Below are positions 41,001 through 54,300 of a stretch of DNA of 64,000 nt, in pieces. Under the pieces are notes generated by a model that did no database searches, was not told where the DNA came from, and saw nothing but the letters and a program-made list of their open reading frames with translations. Origin of the DNA: Luzula sylvatica (taxonomy: Eukaryota; Streptophyta; Magnoliopsida; Poales; Juncaceae); the NCBI GenBank assembly GCA_946800325.1, contig OX326961.1, forward strand, positions 13,948,215-14,012,214. The letters are read 5' to 3'. The translations under genes and the position numbers were made by a program. Every line of letters starts with the position of its first letter. The first letter of the stretch is position 1.

Positions 41001-44000
41001 TATCGTATCTTTTATTACATAACTTTTCACCAAATTTCACAAGCAATAAGAAAGTTTGTTTTTCGTTTCAAAACAAGATTTTAACGCTTTGATGAGTTCA
41101 AATAACGTGTTTTTAGATTATTTGTATCGTATCTTTTACTATATAACTTTTCACCAAATTTTGCAAACACTAAGAAAGTTTGTTTTTCGATTCAAAACAA
41201 GATTTTAACGCTTTGAGGAGTTCAAATAACTTGTTTTTAGATCATTTGTATCGTATCTTTTACTACCTAACTTTTCACCAAATTTCGCAACCACTAAGAA
41301 AGTTTGTTTTTCGATTCAAAACAAGATTTTAACGCTTTGAGGAGTTCAAATAACTTATTTTTAGATCATTTGTATCGTATCTTTTAGTACATAAATTTTC
41401 ACCAAATTTCACACTCACTAAGAAAGTTTGTTTTTCGATTCAAAACAAGATTTTAACGCTTTGAGGAGTTCAAATAACTTGATTTTAGATCATTTGTATC
41501 GTATGTTTTACTACATAACTTTTCACCAAATCTCACAAACACTAAGAAAGTTTGTTTTTCGATTCAAAACATGATTTTAACGCTTTGAGGAGTTCAAATA
41601 ACGTGTTTTTAGATCATTTGTATCGTATCTTTTACTACATAACTTTTCACCAAATTTCACAAACACTAAGTAAGTTTGTTTTTCTATTCAAAACAAGATT
41701 TTAACGCTTTGAGGAGTTCAAATAACGTGTTTTTATAGATCATTTGTATCGTTTCTTTTAGTACATAAATTTTCACCAAATTTCACAAACACTAAGAAAG
41801 TTTGTTTTTCGATTCAAAACAAGATTTTAACGCTTTCAGGAGTTCAAATAACGTGTTTTTAGATCATTTGTACCGTATCTTTTACTACATAAGTTTTCAC
41901 CAAATTTCACAAACACTAAGATAGTTTGTTTTTCGATTCAAAACAAGATTTTAACGCTTTGAGGAGTTCAAATAACATGTTTTTAGATCATTTTGTATCG
42001 TATCTTTTACTACATAACTTTTCACCAAATTTCACAAGCAATAAGAAAGTTTGTTTTTCGATTCAAAACATGATTTTAACGCTTTGAGGAGTTCAAATAA
42101 CGTGTTTTTAGATCATTTGTATCGTATATTTTAATACATAAATTTTCACCAAATTTCACAAACACTAAGAAAGTTTGTTTTTCGATTCAAAACAAGATTT
42201 TAACGCTTTGAGGAGTTCAAATAACATGTTTTTAGATCATTTTGTATCGTATCTTTTACTACATAACTTTTCACCAAATTTCACAAGCAATAAGAAAGTT
42301 TGTTTTTCGATTCAAAACATGATTTTAACGCTTTGAGGAGTTCAAATAACGTGTTTTTAGATCATTTGTATCGTATCTTTTACTACATAACTTTTCACCA
42401 AATTTCACAAACACTAAGTAAGTTTGTTTTTCGATTCAAAACAAGATTTTAACGCTTTGAGGAGTTCAAATAACTTGTTTTTAGATCATTTGTATCGTAT
42501 CTTTTACTACATAACTTTTCACCAAATTTCACAAACACTAAGAAAGTTTGTTTTTCGATTCAAAACAAGATTTTAACGTTTTGAAGAGTTCAAATAACTT
42601 GTTTTTAGATCATTTTGTATCGTATCTTTTATTACATAACTTTTCACCAAATTTCACAAGCAATAAGAAAGTTTGTTTTTCGTTTCAAAACAAGATTTTA
42701 ACGCTTTGATGAGTTCAAATAACGTGTTTTTAGATCATTAGTATCGTATCTTTTACTATATAACTTTTCACAAAATTTTGCAAACACTAAGAAAGTTTGT
42801 TTTTCGATTCAAAACAAGATTTTAACGCTTTGAGGAGTTCAAATAACTTGTTTTTAGATCATTTGTATCGTATCTTTTACTACCTAACTTTTCACCAAAT
42901 TTCGCAACAACTAAGAAAGTTTGTTTTTCGATTCAAAACAAGATTTTAACGCTTTGAGGAGTTCAAATAACTTATTTTTAGATCATTTGTATCGTATCTT
43001 TTAGTACATAAATTTTCACCAAATTTCACAATCACTAAGAAAGTTTGTTTTTCGATTCAAAACAAGATTTTAACGCTTTGAGGAGTTCAAATAACGTGTT
43101 TTTAGATCATTTGTATCGTATCTTTTACTACATAACTTTTCACAAATTTCACTAACAATAAGAAAGTTTGTTTTTCGATTCAAAACATGATTTTAACACT
43201 TGATGAGTTCAAATAACGTGTTTTTAGATCATTTGTATCGTATCTTTTACTACATGACTTTTCACCAAATTTCACAAACACTAAGTGAGTTTGTTTTTCG
43301 ATTCAAAACAAGATTTTAACGCTTTGAGGAGTTCAAATGACTTGTTTTTAGATCATTTGTATCGTATCTTTTAGTACAAAAAATTTCACCAAATTTCACA
43401 AACACTAAGAAAGTTTGTTTTTCGATTCAAAACAAGATTTTAACGCTTTCAGGAGTTCAAATAACGTGTTTTTAGATCATTTTGTATCGTATCTTTTACT
43501 ACATAACTTTTCACCAAATTTCACAAACAATAAGAAAGTTTGTTTTTCGATTCAAAACATGATTTTAACGCTTTGAGGAGTTCAAATAACGTGTTTTTAG
43601 ATCATTTGTATCGTATCTTTTACTACATAACTTTTCACCAAATTTCACAAACACTAAGTAAGTTTGTTTTTCGATTCAAAACAAGATTTTAACGTTTTGA
43701 GGAGTTCAAATAACTTGTTTTTAGATCATTTGTATCGTATCTTTTACTACATAACTTTTCACCAAATTTCACAAACACTAAGAAAGTTTGTTTTTCGATT
43801 GAAAACAAGATTTTAACGCTTTGAGGAGTTCAAATGACGTGTTTTTAGATCATTTGTATCGTATCTTTTACTACATAACTTTTCACCAAATTTCACAAAC
43901 ACTAAGAAAGTTTGTTTTTCGATTCAAAACAAGATTTTAACGTTTTGAAGAGTTCAAATAACTTGTTTTTAGATCATTTTGTATCGTATCTTTTATGACA

Positions 44001-45000
44001 TAACTTTTCACCAAATTTCACAAGCAATAAGAAACTTTATTTTCGTTTCAAAACAAGATTTTAACGTTTTGATAAGTTCAAATAACGTGTTTTTAGATTA
44101 TTTGTATCGTATCTTTTACTATATAACTTTTCACCAAATTTTGCAAACACTAAGAAAGTTTGTTTTTCGATTCAAAACAAGATTTTAACGCTTTGAGGAG
44201 TTCAAATAACTTGTTTTTAGATCATTTGTATCGTATCTTTTACTACCTAACTTTTCACCAAATTTCGCAACCACTAAGAAAGTTTGTTTTTCGATTCAAA
44301 ACAAGATTTTAACGCTTTGAGGAGTTCAAATAACTTATTTTTAGATCATTTGTATCGTATCTTTTAGTACATAAATTTTCACCAAATTTCACACTCACTA
44401 AGAAAGTTTGTTTTTCGATTCAAAACAAGATTTTAACGCTTTGAGGAGTTCAAATAACTTGATTTTAGATCATTTGTATCGTATGTTTTACTACATAACT
44501 TTTCACCAAATTTCACAAACACTAAGAAAGTTTGTTTTTCGATTCAAAACATGATTTTAACGCTTTGAGGAGTTCAAATAACGTGTTTTTAGATCATTTG
44601 TATCGTTTCTTTTAGTACATAAATTTTCACCAAATTTCACAAACACTAAGAAAGTTTGTTTTTCGATTCAAAACAAGATTTTAACGCTTTCAGGAGTTCA
44701 AATAACGTGTTTTTAGATCATTTGTACCGTATCTTTTACTACATAAGTTTTCACCAAATTTCACAAACACTAAGATAGTTTGTTTGTCGATTCAAAACAA
44801 GATTTTAACGCTTTGAGGAGTTCAAATAACATGTTTTTAGATCATTTTGTATCGTATCTTTTACTACATAACTTTTCACCAAATTTCACAAGCAATAAGA
44901 AAGTTTGTTTTTCGATTCAAAACATGATTTTAACGCTTTGAGGAGTTCAAATAACGTGTTTTTAGATCATTTGTATCGTATCTTTTAGTACATAAATTTT
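38083..45000. repeat. 2.7-2.85-kb higher-order blocks, three partial copies
   Basis: The rare variant GATTGAAAAC occurs at 38083 and 40816 (shift 2733), and ACCGTATC at 39139, 41872 and 44726 (shifts 2733 and 2854). The unusual ATCGTTTCTTTTAG monomer occurs near 39017, 41750 and 44605. Monomers lacking three bases in TTTTCACAAATTTCAC occur at about 40529 and 43137, 2608 bp apart, so the copies have gained or lost single monomers. Blocks are about 22 monomers long. Confidence 0.75.
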
Positions 45001-46183
45001 CACCAAATTTCACAAACACTAAGAAAGTTTGTTTTTCGATTCAAAACAAGATTTTAACGCTGTGAGGAGTTCAAATAACTTGTTTTTAGATCATTTGTAT
45101 CGTATCTTTTACTACATAACTTTTCACAAAATTTCACAAACACTAAGAAAGTTTGTTTTTCGATTCAAAACAAGATTTTAACGCTTTGAGGAGTTCAAAT
45201 AACTTGTTTTTAGATCATTTGTATCGTATCTTTTACTACATACCTTTTCACCAAATTTCACAAACACTAAGTGAGTTTGTTTTTCGATTCAAAACAAGAT
45301 TTTAACGCTTTGAGGAGTTCAAAGAACTTGATTTTAGATCATTTGTATCGTATGTTTTACTACATAACTTTTCACCAAATTTCACAAACACTAAGAAAGT
45401 TTGTTTTTCGATTCAAAACAAGATTTTAACGCTTTGAGGAGTTCAAATAACGTGTTTTTAGATCATTTGTATCGTATCTTTTAGTACATAACTTTTCACC
45501 AAATTTCACAAACACTAAGTAAGTTTTGTTTTTCTATTCAAAACAAGATTTTAACGCTTTGAGGAGTTCAAATAACGTGTTTTTATAGATCATTTGTATC
45601 GTATCTTTTAGTACATAACTTTTCACCAAATTTCACAAACACTAAGAAAGTTTGTTTTTCGATTCAAAACAAGATTTTAACGCTTTGAGGAGTTCAAATA
45701 ACTTGTTTTTAGATCATTTGTATCGTATCTTTTAGTACATAACTTTTCACCAAATTTCACAAACACTAAGTAAGTTTGTTTTTCTATTCAAAACAAGATT
45801 TTAACGCATTGAGGAATTGAAATAACGTGTTTTTAGATCATTTGTATCGTATCTTTTACTACATAACTTTTCACCAAATTTCACAAACACTAAGAAAGTT
45901 TGTTTTTCGATTCAAAACAAGATTTTAACGCTTTGAGGAGTTCAAATAACATGTTTTTAGATCATTTTGTATCGTATCTTTTACTACATAACTTTTCACC
46001 AAGTTTCACAAGCAATAAGAAAGTTTGTTTTTCGTTTCAAAACATGATTTTAACGCTTTGAGGAGTTCAAATAACGTGTTTTTAGATCATTTGTATCGTA
46101 TCTTTCACTACATAACTTTTCACCAAATTTCACAAACAATAAGAAAGTTTGTTTTTCGATTCAAAAAATGATTTTAACGCTTG

Positions 46184-46188
46184 GAGGA
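46184..46188. repeat. Left 5-bp target-site duplication (GAGGA) of the solo LTR
   Basis: GAGGA immediately precedes the TGATAA end of the element and is repeated right after its TTATCA end at 48327-48331. Removing the element and one copy restores a normal satellite monomer (CTTGGAGGAGTTCGAATAAC). Confidence 0.9.
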
Positions 46189-48326
46189 TGATAAAACGTA
46201 AAATCGGTCGTTTAATTGTGTAAATTCAATCTCACGAGTTAATCAAAACAATTTATAACAAATACTAATCAAAGTGATAAGTATAGGTTCGATCCAAGGA
46301 AATTTTGCGTATAATCGAAATTTCAATTCAAGAACTATTTCTACTGATCCAGAGACTTTGAAATTTTGTCACAATCATTATCTAAAGTTCACAAAGTACT
46401 GATCAGAATTTCACTTTCAAAAATACAATTTTCTAATTTATGCAGATGATTGATCACAAGGGTATTTTAGGCACTAATCAAATTCCAGAAAAATATAGAT
46501 CGCAAAACAAGATCTCAAATTTGGCACAAAGATTCACAATTAGATACTGAGAGAGAGGACAGAAGAATTTCACAGTTTCAATATTTCAGTAAAAAGTAAT
46601 GATCTAATTACAAATAAGCCCCTGGTGAGATCACGAAAAGGTCCAGAAAGTTTTTATTGAGAATCAGTTTTCAAAAATTCATATCAAAACGAAATTTATC
46701 TCAAATAATTTGAATCAAAATTCTAAATCAAACATGCGATAAGATCTAAAATCTCAAGTGAATTTTGGAATTTAAACAGATACAGAATTGATTCAACAAG
46801 CAGGGAAAAATTGTCCAGATCTAAAGTTTTTATCAATTTTACAGTTTAGTCCCTAACACAATGATTTTCTAAAATCCATATCAAATAGGAAATTACAGAG
46901 AATTGATTGATTCAAAATATGTTTTAAACTACAGATCCAGATCTAAACAGTGATATTGAGAAAGACTTATTTTTGAGTAATTTTCTATTTTAAATGGAAT
47001 TAACAAAACAGCACAAAACAATCGAGTATTTCACAAAGGAAAAATAGGAAAATTACGAAATAAAATCCACAAAAATTCTACAAATTCTATTTTATCAAAT
47101 ATAACAGATCTACAATCAGAGTTTGTTCAAATCTAATATTTTCCTAATTAAAACGCAACAATTGTAAAAGAGAGTACCGAAAAAGATGAGAATTGAGTCC
47201 AAGAATGGATCTTGGAGAGGTCCTCGAGCCTTCACGCCTTGAGAGGAGGTGAGAGGACGAGGAGAACAACTTCCTTGAGCTTGAGAGAGGGAGGAAAAGA
47301 TCCTCGGAGCGGCCTCGAAAACCGTGCGGAGACACGATCTTCTCGGCAAAATGGCTCGACGACGAGCGAGAGGAGCTTGAGAGCTTCTTACAATGGAGGG
47401 GGAAGAGGAAGAGACCTTACCTTCCCCCTAAAATGGTGGTTTGACCAATGAGGACCAAAGGTGAAGAGAGAGAGTGGTCATGGGCACCTTTTATAGGAGA
47501 TGGAGATTGCTACAGGACAGAGATCGAGTTGCAACTTGCATGGTCGGTTAGAGCTAGTTGCAACGAATCCAACGGTCCAAACCTCATCAAATTTGGACAT
47601 CGGACGGTCGAGAAAACTCAAAAATACAATTACAAACTTTCTCCACGGATCCAGATTAAATCCTCCGAAAATCCTCTAAAATTCCGAAAATATCTGTGTT
47701 CTTCTGCGGTTTTAAGCTAAAATGGAGACTGCGGTTTTCGTAAAAGCTCTCTTTCAGGCGGAACTGGAGGGTTCGGTTACTAAGCAAATGGAGAAGAAGA
47801 TTTGGCTGCATGGCTCCAAGAAAGTGGTTTGAACAACCCGTCTCGATTCTCTGTGATATTTCTCGTGTGGCCGATCGTGTAATGGAACGGATAAAGAGAG
47901 AGTATGGTACTGTAGCGCACGTCACAAGATCGTGATTCCACAGAGAATCCGGGAAACAGTAATCGTTGACTGGTGTTTGGTTGATTTGCTGCGTCTATTC
48001 CCGTGCAGATTTACGTGTGTCAGATTTCATCATGAAATGAGTCATTTTTGACCCGGTTGAAGTAAAAGCTCGATTTCTCTCTCATCCTTCCGTCAAATAT
48101 CTACATATTATATATCAAATCGACCGGCTCGACGAGAGGAATCCATCTACACCATTGGTTCTGCGATATTTTGCTCTTTTCACCTGACATTAATACAAAA
48201 CACACAATTTAAAGTATTTAATCTCAATATATTGGAATTATGAATATTTCTTATACTTTAATCATATTTATGTGTTTAAATTCTATATTTTATACTTGTA
48301 AAAAGTGATGAAAAATCCCCTTATCA
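46189..48326 (-). mobile_element. Solo LTR inserted in the satellite (probable Ty3/gypsy type)
   Basis: A 2138-bp non-satellite insert. It begins TGATAA and ends TTATCA, i.e. TG...CA ends with a 6-bp inverted repeat, and is flanked by GAGGA on both sides, the 5-bp duplication typical of LTR retrotransposons. No second LTR, primer-binding site, polypurine tract or gag/pol reading frame was found, so it looks like one LTR left after recombination. Minus orientation is inferred from a TATAAAAGG box at 47487-47495 on that strand, and from a TTGGATCGAACC motif near the terminus (about 46280-46300) that resembles the U5 end of many plant gypsy LTRs. Short open frames at 47116-47925 overlap on both strands and match nothing I recognise; I treat them as chance. 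A small non-autonomous element is the alternative. Confidence 0.85.
47487..47495 (-). promoter_or_regulatory. Candidate TATA box of the LTR
   Basis: On the minus strand this reads TATAAAAGG, close to the plant TATA consensus, in the middle of the LTR where a U3/R boundary would be expected. A start of transcription about 30 bp further along the minus strand (near 47455) would be consistent. Based on the motif alone. Confidence 0.4.
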
Positions 48327-51300
48327 GAGGAGTTCGAATAACTTGTTTTTAGATCATTTGTATCGTATCTTTTTCTACATGACTTTTCACCAAATTTCAC
48401 AAACACTAAGTGAGTTTGTTTTTCGATTCAAAACATGATTTTAACGCTTTGAGGAGTTCAAATAACGTGTTTTTAGATCATTTGTATCGTATCTTTTACT
48501 ACATGACTTTTCACCAAATTTCACAAACACTAAGTGAGTTTGTTTTTCGATTCAAAACAAGATTTTAACGCTTTGAGGAGTTCAAATGACTTGTTTTTAG
48601 ATCATTTGTATCGTATCTTTAAGTACATAACTTTTCACCAAATTTCACAAACACTAAGAAAGTTTGTTTTTCGATTCAAAACAAGATTTTAACGCTTTAA
48701 GGAGTTCAAATAACTTGTTTTTAGATCATTTGTATCGTATCTTTTACTACATAACTTTTCACCAAATTTCACTAACCCAAAGAAAGTTTGTTTTTCGATT
48801 CAAAACAAAATTATAACGCTTTGAGGAGTTCAAATAACCTGTTTTTAGATCATTTGTATCGTATCTTTGACTACATAACTTTTCACCAAATTTCACAAAC
48901 ACTAAGAAAGTTTGTTTTTCGATTCAAAACAAGATTTTAACGCTTTGAGGAGTTCAAATAACGTGTTTTTAGATTATTTGTATCGTATCTTTTAGTACAT
49001 AACTTTTCACCAAATTTCACAAACACTAAGTAAGTTTGTTTTTCTGTTCAAAACAAGATTTTAACACTTTGAGGAGTTCAAATAACGTGTTTTTATAGAT
49101 CATTTGTATCGTATCTTTTAGTACATAAATTTTCACCAAATTTCACAAACACTAAGAAAGTTTGTTTTTCGATTCAAAACAAGATTTTAACACTTTGAGG
49201 AGTTCAAATAACTTTTTTTTTGATCATTTGTATCGTATCTTTTACTACATTACTTTTCACCAAATTTCACAAACACTAAGTGAGTTTGTTTTTCGATTCA
49301 AAACAAGATTTTAACGCTTTGAGGAGTTCAAATAGCGTGTTTTTAGATCATTTGTATCGTATCTTTTTACAACATAACTTTTCACCAAATTTCACAAACA
49401 ATAAGAAAGTTTGTTTTTCGATTCAAAACATTATTTTAACGCCTTGAGAAGTTCAAATAACGTGTTTTTAGATCATTTGTATCATATCATTTACTACATA
49501 ACTTTTCACCAAATTTCACAAGCACTAAGAATGTTTGTTTTTCGATTCAAAACAAGATTTTAACGCTTTGAGGAGTTCAAATAACTTGTTTTTAGATCAT
49601 TTGTATCGTATCTTTTACTACATAACTTTTCACCAAATTTCACAAACACTAAGAAAGTTTGTTTTTCGATTCAAAACAAGATTTTAACGCTTTAAGGAGT
49701 TCAAATAACTTTTTTTTAGACCATTTGTATCGTATCTTTTATTACATAACTTTTCACCAAATTTCACAAACACTAAGAAAGTTTGTTTTTCGATTCAAAA
49801 CAAGATTTTAACGCTTTGAGGAGTTCAAATAACGTGTTTTAGATCATTTGTATCGTATCTTTTAGTACATAAATTTTCACCAAATTTCACAAACACTAAG
49901 AAAGTTTGTTTTTCGATTCAAAACAAGATTTAAACGCTTTGAGGAGTTCAAATATAATGTTTTTAGATCATTTTGTATCGTATGTTTTACTACATAACTT
50001 TTCACCAAATTTCACAAGAACTAAGAAAGTTTGTTTTTCGATTCAAAACATGATTTTAACGCTTTGAGGAGTTCAAATAACGTGTTTTTAGATCATTTGG
50101 ATCGTATCTTTTACTAGATAACTTTTCACCAAATTTCACAAACAATAAGAAAGTTTGATTTTCGATTCGAAACATGATTTTAACGCTTTGAGGAGTTCAA
50201 ATAACGTGTTTTTTGATCATTTGTATCGTATCTTTTACTACCTGACTTTTCACCAAATTTCACAAACACGAAGTGAGTTTGTTTTTCCATTCAAAACAAG
50301 ATTTTAACTCTTTGAGGAGTTCAAATGACTTGTTTTTAGATCATTTTGTATCGTATCTTTTACTACATAAATTTTCACCAAATTTCATAAGCACTAAGAA
50401 AGTTTGTTTTTCGATTCAAAACATGATTTTAACACTCTGAGGAGTTCAAATAACGTGTTTTTAGATCATTTGGATCGTATATTTTACTACATGACTTTTC
50501 ACCAAATTTCACAAACAATAAGAAAGTTCGATTTTCGATTCAAAACAAGATTTTAACGCTTTGAGGAGTTCAAATAACTTGTTTTTAGATCATTTGTATC
50601 GTATCTTTACTACCTAACTTTTCACCAAATTTCACAAACACTAAGAAAGTTTGTTTTTTGATTCAAAACAAGATTTTAACGCTTTGAGGAGTTCAAATAA
50701 CGTGTTTTTAGATCATTTGTATCGTATCTTTTACTACATAACTTTTCACCAAAATTCACAAACAATAAGAAAGTTTGTTTTTCGATTCAAAAAATGATTT
50801 TAACGGTTTGAGGAGTTCAAATAACGTGTTTTTAGATCATTTGTATCGTATCATTTACTACATAACTTTTCACCAAATTTCACAAACACTAAGTAAGTTT
50901 GTTTTTCGATTCAAAACAAGATTTTAACGCTTTGAGGAGTTCAAATAACTTGTTTTTAGATCATTTGTATCGTATCTTTTAGTACATAAATTTTCACAAA
51001 ATTTCACAAACACTAAGAAAGTTTGTTTTTCGATTCAAAACAAATTTTTAACGCTTTGAGGAGTTCAAATAACTTATTTTTAGATCATTTGTATCGTATC
51101 TTTTACTACATAACTTTTCACCAAATTTCACAAACACTAAGAAAGTTTGTTTTTCGATTCAAAATAAGATTTTAACGCTTTCAGGAGTTCAAATAACGTG
51201 TTTTTAGATCATTTGTATCGTAACTTTTAGTACATAAAATTTCACCAAATTTCACAAACACTAAGAAAGTTTGTTTTTCGATTCAAAACAAGATTTTATC

Positions 51301-54300
51301 GCTTTGAGGAGTTCAAATAAAATGTTTTTAGATCATCTTGTATCGTATCTTTTACTACATAACTTTTCACCAAATTTCACAAGCAATAAGAAAGTTTGTT
51401 TTTCGTTTCAAAACATGATTTTAACGCTTTGAGGAGTTCAAATAACGTGTTTTTAGATCATTTGTATAGTATCTTTTACTACATAACTTTTCACCAAATT
51501 TCACAAACAATAAGAAAGTTTGTTTTTCGATTCAAAACATGATTTTAACGCTTTGAGGAGTTCGAATAACGTGTTTTTAGATCATTTGTATCGTATCTTT
51601 TACGACATAACTTTTCACCAAATTTCACAAACACTAAGTAAGTTTGTTTTTCGATTCAAAACAAGATTTCAACGCTTTGAGGAGTTCAAATAACTTGTTT
51701 TTAGATCATTTGTATCGTATCTTTTACTACATAACTTTTCACCAAATTTCACAAACACTAAGAAAGTTTGATTTTCGATTCAAAAAAAGATTTTAACGCT
51801 TTGAGGAGTTCAAATGACGTGTTTTTAGATCATTTGTATCGTATCTTTTACTACATAACTTTTCACCAAATTTCACAAACAATAAGAAAGTTTGTTTTTC
51901 GATTCAAAACATGATTTTAACGCTTTGAGGAGTTCGAATAACGTGTTTTTAGATCATTTGTATCGTATCTTTTACGACATAACTTTTCACCAAATTTCAC
52001 AAACACTAAGAAAGTTTGATTTTCGATTCAAAAAAAGATTTTAACGCTTTGAGGAGTTCAAATGACGTGTTTTTAGATCATTTGTATCGTATCTTTTACT
52101 ACATAACTTTTCACCAAATTTCACAAACACTTAGAAAGTTTGTTTTTCGATTCAAAACAAGATTTTAACGTTTTGAAGAGTTCAAATAACTTGTTTTTAG
52201 ATCATTTTGTATCGTATCTTTTATTACATAACTTTTCACCAAATTTCACAAGCAATAAGAAAGTTTGTTTTTCGTTTCAAAACAAGATTTTAACGCTTTG
52301 ATGAGTTCAAATAACGTGTTTTTAGATCATTTGTATCGTATCTTTTACTACATAACTTTTCACCAAATTTTGCAAACACTAAGAAAGTTTGTTTTTCGAT
52401 TCAAAACAAGATTTTAATGATTTGAGGAGTTCAAATAACTTGTTTTTAGATCATTTGTATCGTATCTTTTACTACATAACTTTTCACCAAATTTCGCAAC
52501 CACTAAGAAAGTTTGTTTTTCGATTCAAAACAAGATTTTAACGCTTTGAGGAGTTCAAATAACTTATTTTTAGATCATTTGTATCGTATCTTTTAGTACA
52601 TAAATTTTCACCCAATTTCACAATCACTAAGAAAGTTTGTTTTTCGATTCAAAACAAGATTTTAACGCTTTGAGGAGTTCAAATAAAATGTTTTTAGATC
52701 ATTTTGTATCGTATCTTTTACTACATAACTTTTCACCAAATTTCACAAGCACTAAGAAAGTTTGTTTTTCGATTCAAAACATGATTTTAACGCTTTGAGG
52801 AGTTCAAATAATGTGTTTTTAGATCATTAGTACCGTATCTTTTACTACATAACTTTTCACCAAATTTCAGAAACAATAAGAAAGTTTGTTTTTCGATTCA
52901 AAACATGATTTTAACGCTTTCAGGAGTTCAAATAACGTGTTTTTAGATCATTTTTATCGTATCTTTTAGTACATAAATTTTCACCAAATTTCACATACAC
53001 TAAGAAAGTTTGTTTTTCGATTCAAAACAAATTTTTAACGCTTTGAGGAGTTCAAATAACTTGTTTTTAGATCATTTGTATCGTATCTTTTACTACATAA
53101 CTTTTCACCAAATTTCACAAACACTAAGAAAGTTTGTTTTTCGATTCAAAACATGATTTTAACGCTTTGAGGAGTTCAAATAACGTGTTTTTAGATCATT
53201 TGTATCGTAACTTTTAGTACATAAAATTTCACCAAATTTCACAAACACTAAGAAAGTTTGTTTTTCGATTCAAAACAAGATTTTAACGCTTTGAGGAGTT
53301 CAAATAAAATGTTTTTAGATCATTTTGTATCGTATCTTTTACTACGTATCTTTTCACCAAATTTCACAAGCAATAAGAAAGTTTGTTTTTCGTTTCAAAA
53401 CATGATTTTAACGCTTTGAGGAGTTCAAATAACGTGTTTTAAGATCATTTGTATAGTATCTTTTACTACATAACTTTTCACCAAATTTCACAAGCAATAA
53501 GAAAGTTTGTTTTTCGATTCAAAACTTGATTTTAACGCTTTGAGGATTTCGAATAACGTGTTTTTAGATCATTTGTATCGTATCTTTTACTTCATAACTT
53601 TTCACCAAATTTCACAAACACTAAGTAAGTTTGTTTTTCGATTCAAAACAAGATTTTAACGCTTTGAAGAGTTCAAATTACTTGTTTTTAGATCATTTGT
53701 ATCGTATCTTTTACTACATAACTTTTCACCAAATTTCACAAACACTAAGAAAGTTTGTTTTTCGATTCAAAACAAGATTTTAACGCTTTGAGGAGTTCAA
53801 ATAACGTGTTTTTAGATCATTTTTATCGTATCTTTTAGTACATAAATTTTCACCAAATTTCACAAACACTAAGAAAGTTTGTTTTTCGATTCAAAACATG
53901 ATTTTAACGCTTTGAGGAGTTCAAATAACGTGTTTTTAGATCATTTTGTATGGTATATATTTTACTACATAACTTTTCACCAAATTTCACAGGCACTAAG
54001 AAAGTTTGTTTTTCGATTCAAAACATGATTTTAACGCTTTGAGGAGTTGAAATAACGTGTTTTTAGATCATTTGGATCGTATCTTTTACAACATAACTTT
54101 TCACCAAATTTCACAAACAATAAGAAAGTTTGATTTTCGATTCAAAACATGATTTTAACGCTTTGAGGAGTTCAAATAACATGTTTTTAGATCATTTGTA
54201 TCGTATCTTTTACTACATGACTTTTCACCAAATTTCACAAACACTAAGTGAGTTTGTTATTCCATTCAAAACAAGATTTTAACTCTTTCAGGAGTTCAAA

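Larger units (their letters stand above)
1..46188. repeat. 124-bp satellite array, main block with higher-order structure
   Basis: Head-to-tail tandem repeat. Successive units beginning ATTTTAACGCTTTGAGGAG start at 1, 125, 249 and 373, so the basic period is 124 bp; about 370 monomers fit. By hand count the monomer has about 28% GC, with CpGs at the ACGC, ACGTG, ATCGTA and TTCGATT sites. Common length variants are 125 bp (an extra T in CATTTTGTATCG), 126 bp (TTTTTATAGATC) and 122 bp (AACACTTGAGG). Variant monomers recur in the same order at long range, so the array is made of higher-order blocks, listed separately. Stop codons occur in the usual frames of the monomer, so it is not coding. The 69-codon open frame at 43979-44188 arises only where local changes shift the frame. 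I do not recognise the family, and centromeric, subtelomeric or knob location cannot be decided from this window. Confidence 0.98.

Noticed and set aside
43979..44188. 69-codon open frame in the satellite
   Set aside because: It is satellite sequence read through where a T-to-G change creates an ATG and a one-base deletion shifts the frame. The same peptide segment repeats with the monomer.
47116..47925. Several overlapping open frames in the LTR
   Set aside because: They overlap on both strands, are short, rich in Arg/Ser from GA-rich DNA, and show no gag, pol or other recognised motif.
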